A DNA stretch of 64,000 bases from Hyposmocoma kahamanoa (lineage: Eukaryota > Arthropoda > Insecta > Lepidoptera > Cosmopterigidae), in contig NW_020654810.1 of assembly GCF_003589595.1 (NCBI RefSeq), forward strand, positions 25,567,618-25,631,617, in the 5' to 3' direction. Positions 1 to 9,000 of the stretch are shown piece after piece. The position numbers and the translations under genes were made by a program. The notes under the pieces are model-generated. The model worked only from the letters and a program-made list of their open reading frames with translations, did not search any database and was not told the DNA's origin. Position 1 is the first letter of the stretch. Each line of letters opens with the position of its first letter.

Positions 1-1318
1 TGCTGTCCCGATTTTTTTCTACGTCCTGTAATGCGTCTTCGTAATGATGTCCTTTTTTTGTTATATTGATCGATATAAGAAACCATTTCCTACATGGGTT
101 TGTAATGACGATTTTTCTGATCTGAGTACAAAGATATTTTTAAGAAACATCTCGTCTGTGTTGTCGAAGTAGCGTAGTGTCTGAGTAAAATATGTATGTC
201 TAAGTAACGTATTGTCGGAGTAGCGTGTGTCGAAGTTCGATTTTAGAGTCTTTAACTTGTACTTTAAAGTACTAAACATAATCAACTTCAAGAATGTTGG
301 TAAAAAACGACAACACAAAAATAAAAGCTCTTAATTTAAATCTAGTCTACGAACAGGGTGTACGTACGAAGACAAGAACGTAATCAATTTCAATTGTACA
401 CAAATGTTGTTATGAAAAGAAATTGATACTTCATTCTAGTAGTGAAGAAATTCGTTATCAAATAGGTAGCTTCAATAAAATATAAACAATGCTATCAATT
501 TTGAACTAGCTTCCAGCAAGTAATATACACAGTTTGATAAGAGATCCTGATTGGAAACCAACTTGGAAATCAAAGTATTAACTTTGTTGACCAAGTACCA
601 GATAATTATCTAGTTAATTACAGTAATTAAATAATTACTATAATAAATAATGTATTAAACATAATTGTAATATCTGAAAAGAAATATTTATTAGTATACT
701 GGCTTAACTGTCTATACGTATTATAAAACGTATGCTTTACGTTTTAAGATTATTTATCTGTTAATTAGGCAATCGTTCTGAAGTGCACTTAGAAACTGGA
801 AAAAATGTAAACGTGAAAAGTAAGAATGTTGTGTATTGTCGAACAATAATAGATTAATAAAAAAGTCCAATATAATTGAGCTTCCAAGTGGATTCCAATA
901 ATAAACAATCGCAAAATCTCTTCAGTATCTAATTATGTAAGTATTTGTTCGATATAAGAGTACACACTGCAATAACACTATACACACTCATGATATAAGT
1001 ATTTACGTAGTTTATTTTATTTTCTGTTTCGGGACGCATCCGTCCGTCAGTCTCACTCACTCGGCTAGGGCCCATTGAAAACCAGCGTCACAACCTAGCC
1101 TTGGTTGTGACTTTAGCTGAATGGGATCCTTTTGTACACGCCACAGCCGCACACATGTCAGTATAGTATTATGTAACTTGTTGTTGAAATGTTTTTACGC
1201 TGTTCTTTGTGTTATTTCTGTTTTAGTAATATTAGTCTTTGTTTTTGTGTTTTTTTTTATAATGTGGCGTTACAATAAATAGTTTCTATTTCTAATTATA
1301 AGCTCTTGTTTTGCACAG
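1..1318. other. Intron of the C11orf54 homolog, AT-rich, with a repeat near its 3' end
   Basis: The first 1.0 kb is AT-rich and holds no ORF I can support. About 1035-1285 looks like a dispersed repeat: it contains AGCTGAATGGGATCC, TTTTGTACACGCC and a terminal AATAAA-like tract, resembling the 3' end of a retroelement, but I cannot assign a family. The intron ends with a pyrimidine-rich acceptor, TTTTGCACAG. Confidence 0.5.
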
Positions 1319-3645
1319 ATGTTTCCATGTTTCTCAAATCGAAAACGTGACAGGTCTGACAGGCGACGCGAAACTAATAGAGCTGGGAGGGCCGCCATAT
1401 CTGTTGCCGTTGGTGCAGCGCGATAAACTGTACGACCTCGCAAAGCTGGCTGGTTATCTGCACCGCGACCCAGCCTTCATAGCCGGTGCCGGGGCGGGGC
1501 CCTGGCCCTACATCGGGGTTAACTGTGAGGTAAGTAAGAGTCCGAAGCATATTACTGATGTATATAGGATAATAACAACTAAAGCATGGAATCTGTTACA
1601 GTACCATTTTAGTTGAGCTGTAATGGTAACCCTGTTGCAGGGCATTATCAACTTAACTGTGAGCAACGGCACGGTGAATCAGGGCACACGGATCACGTCA
1701 GTGGAGCCGGTCGGCGCGGCCAAGGGCAACAGTGGCTATCTGACGCGGCGCTTGCCGAACAACGAGACGCGGTCGGCGCTGCTTGGCAACTATTTGCTCA
1801 GTGAAGGCAAGCCAGGAAAGGTAAATACATTATCTTCTTATTCCCAAGTATAAAATATTCTAAGTCTTTGATATTCTTAAAATACATACATAACGTACGA
1901 TTACATACACACTTGCGCACATACTAATATTTTTTTACTTCGATTAACAATTGGTCTCACAAATATGAACTTGGCAATCGTGAAAGCAATTTAGCTTAGC
2001 AGTACTTGTGCTCATCTATGAGCTTAGCTCAGTTGGGAAACTATGGCTAAAACTTCATAGTTCATTCATCTTATTGTGTAATTAACCAATGTTATATATA
2101 GCTAACTTGTTATCATTGTTCTAACATTTATAAGAGATTTTTTAAATTTCAAACGCAGTACGTAAACATAGAATAATAAGAGCAAATAATGCCGTTCCTG
2201 CCGGTTTGGCGTAAACGCCATACACTTCGCTCGGAGCGTAGGGTTGTTATATTATTATTTTAATTGTACCTACAGGTTGTAAACATAAATTGAAAAAACT
2301 AAGGTATTCGTCACAGTATTCTCGTACTATATTGAAATAAGCTTTCTAAAATGCAGTAGGTACTTACTAATTGATATTTCTGTACCAGCATCTCGGATTG
2401 CTATCTTGATTACGGATATGATGATAAATTAGAAATGAAATGCTGAACATTTCTGAATTTAAGGCACTCTTGATGAAACTACCACAAACACTACAATAAA
2501 CACTTCTACGTCTTTGATGTCATTTTTTAAACCCCGAGCGACTGCGTCAATCTACAATTAAGAGCGCGTGTGCCGACTCGCGCTTTGCAACGTGAGTGCA
2601 CCGTGAGATTATGCGTATTTGTTCGTCCGTACACGGCGCGTGGCGGCCGCGCACACATACAAGCCGCGCCGCTACCTTTGTATGGAGTTAACGTACTTGT
2701 CTTATTATACTATGGCATGTATATACCATAAACATCAAACAAACGACCATATAACATAAATAGTACAGGATTAACAGTTTGCAGTTGTTATAAATTAGAA
2801 ACAAACATTACAAAATGTAATAGTATTTTTTTATGTAATAATAATTAGTCACTCACAAACTCAAAACCATATTTCCGCTAACGTTTATTTCAGGTGCTCA
2901 AAGTAGTGGTAAAGAAGCGTATTGGTGAGGCCAACTTCATCACGGCCATCAGGGAGGCGTTGAAGAACCATTACGGAGACAAAGTAGTCGGTTAGTTCAT
3001 GCCGTACCTCTGCGGCAGGCCGCTTTATCCAACTACTTTTTAGACATCTATTATCGCGTCGGATAAAACAATGTTCCATACCACATTGGCACTGTCAAGA
3101 AGTATGCACAATTTCCTAACCATATACGTGTCAAGGTCTGGGCGGCACGTTCGTGGTGCGCGCGGGCCGCGTCAAGCACCACGTAATGCCGGACTTCTCC
3201 GCGACTCCCATCTGCTCCGACGCCGAGGTTGACGCCTGGTTGCATTACTTCGAGATGCGCGCGCCCATCACGCACGTCGGCACACTCGTCACCGGCGACC
3301 ACGTGAGAGCCTTTTCTGCATCATAAACGAATATGTTACGCGTCTAACGCGATCGTTACGGTTCTATGGTACGTTCGGTAGGCCCCAGCGGTTGCAGCCG
3401 ACACGACTGTTAGATTTTCGAAGAGTTGTCTTCGTTAACTTGCCAAGAGTTAATCGCTAATCGTCCGGCAGGGCTTGGACCTGCGCGTGCAGCACTTCCA
3501 CGGCTGGGGCGAGCACGGCGACGGCGGACACTACCACTACGACACGACGCCCGACGTCGTCGAGTACGAGGGCTACTTCGCGCTGGCGACCGCCGTCGTG
3601 CGCGTGGACCGCCCGGCGCACACGCACGCCGTGGGCCGCGACTAG
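1319..3645 (+). CDS. C11orf54: Ester hydrolase C11orf54 homolog (PTD012/DUF1907), 5' exon(s) outside window
   Basis: Five plus-strand exons: 1319-1529, 1641-1820, 2894-2990, 3136-3302 and 3472-3645 (TAG 3643-3645). All introns are GT-AG, with phases 0, 0, 1, 0. About 275 residues are visible, against about 315 in human C11orf54, so roughly 40 N-terminal residues lie left of the window. Family landmarks seen: GGPPYLLPLV and GAGAGPWPYIG in exon 1, NYLLSEGKPGK in exon 2, KNHYGDKVVGLGGTFVV across exons 3-4, WLHYFEMRAP in exon 4, and GGHYHYDTTPDVVEY plus the C-terminal HAVGRD in exon 5. The HYHYD histidines belong to the zinc site of this fold; the human protein is known as a nuclear, zinc-dependent esterase. 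The first exon could begin at 1319 (good pyrimidine tract) or 1354 (fits the family spacing better). No frame breaks are seen. The gene converges on the RNF34-like gene. Confidence 0.93.
1821..2893. other. Intron 2 of the visible C11orf54 exons
   Basis: About 1.07 kb, starting GTAAAT and ending TTATTTCAG. It is mostly AT-rich, except for a CpG-rich block at about 2525-2685 with CGCGTGGCGGCCGCGC. That block has no ORF and no recognised element and could be an enhancer or an old repeat. Confidence 0.5.
3472..3645 (+). CDS. C11orf54: Last exon of the C11orf54 homolog with zinc-site motif
   Basis: This exon encodes 57 residues and the stop. It starts after a CAG acceptor in phase 0 and contains the GGHYHYDTTPD block, in which the paired histidines are metal ligands in the solved family structure. 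The exon is far richer in GC than the flanking introns, and third positions are almost all G or C. Confidence 0.92.
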   Translation, partial: GLDLRVQHFHGWGEHGDGGHYHYDTTPDVVEYEGYFALATAVVRVDRPAHTHAVGRD

Positions 3646-3714
3646 CCGACGGCGCGTCGCTAATGCGCCCTGATGTCCACGAAATGACATTGCACTTTCA
3701 AAAGGATGGGATTC

Positions 3715-3720
3715 AATAAA
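3715..3720 (+). promoter_or_regulatory. Polyadenylation signal AATAAA of the C11orf54 homolog
   Basis: A canonical AATAAA lies 70 bases past the stop codon, giving a very short 3' UTR. A minus-strand AATAAA sits only about 35 bases further on, at 3751-3756. Confidence 0.75.
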
Positions 3721-3756
3721 AATCCGGAAATAATGACAACTTTGCGTCGATTTATT

Positions 3757-5825
3757 TACATTTCAATTTGATAGTTACAAGCGTCAGAATTGAAGTAAAA
3801 TGACCATGATTGTTTCAGCTGATCAAACATATATTGAAGCTACAAAATCGGCACGTCTTTTTGGTGATTGTTCGCACGATTAGTGTATAATGTAGCCAAA
3901 CCTTAGATAAACTCCATACGCGTAATATGATTGTCTAAAGGTAAAAATGTAAAATAATCGTTATAAACCCTACCAAATACAAAAATACTATTCGCTATTT
4001 TATGTACAATGTTTTATGTCAATTTGAACTACACGGAGAATTCATGAGCTATCAATGCACACATAATTTTTTACCGACTTCAAAAAAGGAGGAGGTTCTC
4101 AATTTTATGTCAAGTATATATTACGCGATTACTATTTGTGAACCTATTTTGATGGGTTCTATTTAAATTTGAAAACAAATATTCCACCTCTAAGGGTGGC
4201 AAACTAGGGGATGAATCCGGTTGCGCCTATTTTTCCGGTAATCGATTTCAATAAAACTTGGCAAATAGATGTAATTCCACGAACTTTTGAGGTCGGTTCG
4301 TATTAAAACGTTACAATTATTAGATTTGCAGTAGATATTTTGTTGTATAGAGGCTCCTCAACACTTGCAAATACTTTAGAAAATTGAACCTCCGAATGAT
4401 TCAAACCAACATTGCAATACAACAATCGAAAAGATGCCTCGAGTCGAGCCAATGACTTGATTGCGAAGATGCTTTATTAAGCCTTGCGGGGCATCGGGCG
4501 TCCTGAGATCCATTTGAGCCCGGCAGTTGCGCTCGGACGTTACTTCGCTAACACTACAAACCTACTGCACACGTAACAACTAACGTGGTACAGAGCAACT
4601 TTGGCCGCAGCGAGAGTAAGCAGAGGGCTAATGAGAGTTACTTTATACACTATAGTCATAACTGCGACTGTCGTTCACTACGTAATCTTCGAGAGTGTCC
4701 GACTTATACAAAATGCGTACAAAAATAAATTTACAGCTCGTCGTCGCTAGCGAACTACGAAACAATTTACAAGGCAGTGTCAGCTAGTGATTTTAGTGGA
4801 ATGTCTGATCGTACACTATCCATCCACTGAATTTGAATGTAGAAGTTGGAGGCACTGCGAGTATGTTGCGATCTCACGCGGTTCACCACCACCGAAAAGG
4901 TTTACAGAATTATAATATTTTGACGAATATGGTCTGTGAACGATTTCAATGACTTCTCAGCGCAGAGGTCGAGGTGGTGGCGTTTCAAAAACTGAAGAGT
5001 AACTTGGTTACATTCAACAGATAAAATTACAACAATTTTGTAGATCTACCTCTAGTATAATTCCCTGCTCAATTAAAACATCCAATAAATTCATGGTATT
5101 TTACACATATTTACAATAAAGTTTACAAGTAACGTTTAAGAGTACGAAAACTAATATCTAAACAATAAATGACTGTCGCGACAAATATTTCACTCGTAAT
5201 CCTGGACGAGCACCGACTAATGGGCAATTTGTGGTATTGCTCGAGACATTCTCTTGAACAACACAAGCCGCAAATGACATTATAACAGCATTCAATATAA
5301 ACTGATTAGTATAAGTACGTGCGATACAAATTTAATTTTATTTACACATGTATTTCAATGGTACTCCGATCGAAATAACTAGGATATAACATGTTAAGTG
5401 TATTGTCATAACTACGCGAGTGTTTCGCCATCCGGAAGTAATACCTTTACAATGGAGCAGCGTCACAAATAACGAACCATTTGTACCGTTTTATGGCTAT
5501 TTGTGACTTTTAGACAACTTTGGGACTGTTTCGATATATTTCTACTTAGCTATTTCATTAAGACGTGGATAGACGTAGAATTAATTTGCTAAGACTTAGA
5601 AGTGCTTCGAGGTACAACAACAGTAGCCGGCGCCAGCACCGATTTTTAAGTCCATTACACAGGTAACGTCGCTGTTTTCCACATATTTTTGAACGTATTT
5701 TCGAACTTTTCCTCTTTTTATGACGTTCCAGTTCGCACCACTCACGCCGGGCACGGCGGCGGGGGCGGGGGGGCCGCGGGAGGGCGCGGGGGCGGAGGGC
5801 GCTCGGCCCTCGGCGGCGGACGGGC
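3757..5825. other. Interval between two convergent genes
   Basis: No coding sequence is supported. It contains the 3' UTR of the RNF34-like gene (at least to 5337) and one interspersed repeat at 4062-4320. The rest is unremarkable AT-rich sequence. Confidence 0.5.
4062..4320 (+). repeat. Interspersed repeat beginning ACCGACTTCAAAAAAGGAGG (copy 1)
   Basis: Begins with ACCGACTTCAAAAAAGGAGG, followed by GGTTCTCAATT, AAATATTCCACCT, AAGGGTGGCAAACTAGGGG and ATCGATTTCAATAAAA. An inverted second copy with the same blocks in the same order lies at 21720-21975. Short non-coding repeats with this opening are widespread in moths and butterflies. The transposition class is not evident. Confidence 0.75.
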
Positions 5826-6001
5826 TCAGGAGCGGAAGAAGCGCACGGCGCGCACCACGTACTGGCGGCAGATGGGGCATTCGGCCAGCTGCTTGGAGCA
5901 GGCGGTGCAGGCGGCGATGTGCCCGCACTCCAGCAGCACGCACTCCAGCGGCGCCGCCATGCAGATTTTGCAGCACTCTTCCAGGGGAAGGTTGTCCACC
6001 T
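5826..6001 (-). CDS. RNF34: RNF34-like last exon: C3HC4 RING finger
   Basis: The RING has spacing C-x2-C-x11-C-x-H-x3-C-x2-C-x6-C-x2-C, with [13 protein letters not shown] and [17 protein letters not shown] as recognisable blocks. It ends seven residues after RAV, like its vertebrate relatives. Minus-strand AATAAA candidates for the 3' end lie at 5342-5337 (UTR about 480 bases) and 3756-3751 (about 2 kb). Confidence 0.93.
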
Positions 6002-9000
6002 CTGCAACGTTACACGGACGCTTAGTTGGGCGGACGGGGACCGGCGCCCCTTCGCGGACACTGACCGTCCCGGTACTGGGCGTGGTCGCGCCACAGGCGC
6101 GTGGCGCGCTCCAGCAGCTCGGCGCGCTCCAGGCAGCCGCGGTACTCCACGCGGTTGCGCGTCAGCAGCTCCTTCAGCTGCTTCACGTTCAGCAGCTCCA
6201 GCTCCTGCGCGCTCCGGAAGCTCTCCAGGTCCACCTTCTTCGGAGTCGCTGGAACCACACCGACCGCGCCATTCATTCTAGCGCCTCCAAAGACTCGTCG
6301 CGGCCGCGCACGGCCTCGGCAATAAGCGAGTATATGAAACCCCGATACAACCAGTCTCGACGACGTTTCCATCCCACAAATGAGCCCTCCGAAATCTTGC
6401 ATTACTACCGCCACTAGATTACCGCTAACGGTACCATAAAAAGCGATTGGCCGCTTCCGACGGGCCCAGCCCGATGTTATGTAGTATTTAGTATCATTTT
6501 ACAATCTTGTAATGTAATCATTTCTAAATTATGCTTTTATATTTATATACAATCTAAAAATCCTCGAAAACGGGCGTGGCGATATCATACGGTATTTGGA
6601 CGTGGAAATTGCTCTGTACAATATTATATATATATATATATAAGTTCTTACTCACTGATAGAAATAGAACGCATACTTCCCGATATGGTGGAAAAAAGAT
6701 ATTTATGTCGTTGTACGCGGATAGGCTTCAAAGAATCAAATATGAGAGAACCTGAATGTGGAAAATATGAAAGTGTGATCAACGGCCTGCAAAAACTATG
6801 ATATATATATAGAGGGAATATTTGTGCATTTTTATGAGGTACTGGTCAATTTCTGCCGGAAGTAAAAAATTTTCGAAATTCAAATAAACAAAATGGCCGC
6901 CATACAAATTTCAATGTCTTTTATAACGGAAACTATTAGAGATAGGTAGGAGGGTAACATTGGTCAACTGCCTGGGTTAAAAAAATTCAAGATGGCGAAT
7001 TCAAAATGGCGGCCGAAGAAAAACTTGGTTCAATCCTGCTGAAAATTGGTAACTTTAGGAGTCCTTAATCATAATTTGGGGATAACAGTATTTTTTCGCT
7101 ATTTTTTAGTATGGCTGCCATATGAGCGTTTTCTTCGTCAAAAATAGCCGCTGAAATAGAATTGCTCTGATTCGGTTGAAAATTGGGGAGTACAGGCCTC
7201 TAGAAGTGATAATAATTTGTAGTCAAAATTTGTTTTTCGCCATTTTCAAATATGGTCGCCATAGAAGCGTTCGTCAGTGACAGAAAAAAGTTACTCTGAT
7301 TTCTTTGAAAATTGGTATGTGTGAGTCTCTAAGGGTCGTATTCCAGAACTCTACTCAATGCTCAAGTCAGGATTGCAATTGAAACACAAGCACTGGAAAT
7401 ACAACCCTAATGGCAGGGACTTGAGTATGATTTTGAGTGCTTTAAGTCATACTCAAATCCTGACTTGAGCATTGAATAGAGTTCTAGAATACGACCCTAA
7501 GAGTGCTTGATAATAACTTGTGATCAAAATTCGTTTTTCGCCATTTTTGGATATGGCCGTCATACAAGCGTTTTTGGGCGGCTGAAAAAAGTTTGGTCTG
7601 ATCCCTTTGAAAATTGGCATGTGGATGTCTCTAGGAGTGCTTCAATATGGCTGCCATGCAAACTTTTTTAGCGGCATATAAAAATTTGCTATAGTTCGAC
7701 TGAAAATCGGTATGTCGGGGTCTCTATGAGTGTTTCCGATAATAATTAGTGGTTAAAAAATATTTTTGCAATTTTTAAATATGGCCGCCATTAAAAAGCT
7801 ATATTTTTTTAAACGAAGTCTTAAGAGCCGAGGGCGCAGGCCGAGGTCCACGAAGGGCGAAGCCCTGAGCGTCCGCGCGCCATCGTACGAGGTAATATAC
7901 GAAAGCGTAACAGATTACGAGTACGAGATCTCTCAATAGTAAAAAGGCATGCTTCCCGATGTAGTGGAAATGAAATGAGATTCTTATAATAGCGTCGTTG
8001 TATCTCGACTGTCTCTCTGTTAGATTTCTTTTTTTTTGGAAGTTATGCCAAAGAGAAGTATTTAGGGGGGAAAAACACCCGAACAAACTTCTGCCGAATT
8101 TCCTGTATTATGAATACCAGAATAACGATAACTCTGAGGGCAATACCCAGAATACTCAGACCAAAACCAACTTAGAAATGTTCGTTCCTTATATTGGCCC
8201 AATCGGACCTCCCCATCAAGCACCCAAGGTACTAACCGCTATGCCACCGAAGAGCATGAGCACACCCCGCAATCTGAATCCGACCACGCGCCGCAGGCCG
8301 AACCCGACCCCACCGTAGGTGGGGTACAGGGCTCGTATTTTATGTAAGTATATTGAAATGTGTGTTATGTTATACTCGATATTTATAAATTCGCCGCCGA
8401 TGGGCAACCTTGAGTCTGAACAATGTATGTATTACTTCGTTTTAAATATGGCCCTCTGATTTCGCTTAGCTACAAGCTTTTTATCTCACATCACAATTAT
8501 CTGATACTAAACTGCGTGCAACGCCCTGATCGATTGTTACGTACTACGATCGCCGTCGGCGGAGAGCGGGCCCTCTCTCGCCGACCGCGACACGTACCGG
8601 GCGTGTCGTCCAGCAGCGGCTCGTCCTGCAGGCTGGCGGCGTCGGGCGAGTGCGCGCCGTCGTTCTGCCGCAGCTGCAGCTCGGAGGCGGCGCGCCGCAG
8701 CGAGGCCGGCCCCGCCGGGGCCTCCGCGCGCTCCTCGTTGGCCGTCATCAGCACCTCCGAGTCTGACGAACCGGTCCAAAAGGTGGCGTGACTAGGGGAC
8801 GAGTGATTCTCCCTGACCGACCGACCGCCGCGGGAAGCCAACATGCCCCGGCACCGAGCGAAGCGGATGTAGTCAGTCACGACTCGCGACGGCCAAGCGA
8901 CTCGCGACGAATGAGCGTTATTACGAGTGGAATAAAAATGGACAAACACTGAGCAGTAGATTCCTCCGAAGTGAACACTGTGCGCAGAAGCGAAATCTCA

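Noticed and set aside
3426..3719. 97-residue plus-strand ORF overlapping the last C11orf54 exon
   Set aside because: Wrong frame; the true frame gives the HYHYD zinc motif and the family C-terminus.
5689..6417. Long overlapping ORFs on the plus strand opposite the RING and SAP exons
   Set aside because: They are shadows of the GC-rich minus-strand RNF34-like exons; the proteins are Ala/Gly/Arg/Leu-rich without domains, while the minus strand gives FYVE, SAP and RING with splice sites.
7101..7800. Regularly spaced repeats as a CRISPR array
   Set aside because: Units are degenerate, longer than 100 bp, without constant-length unique spacers, and in an insect genome.
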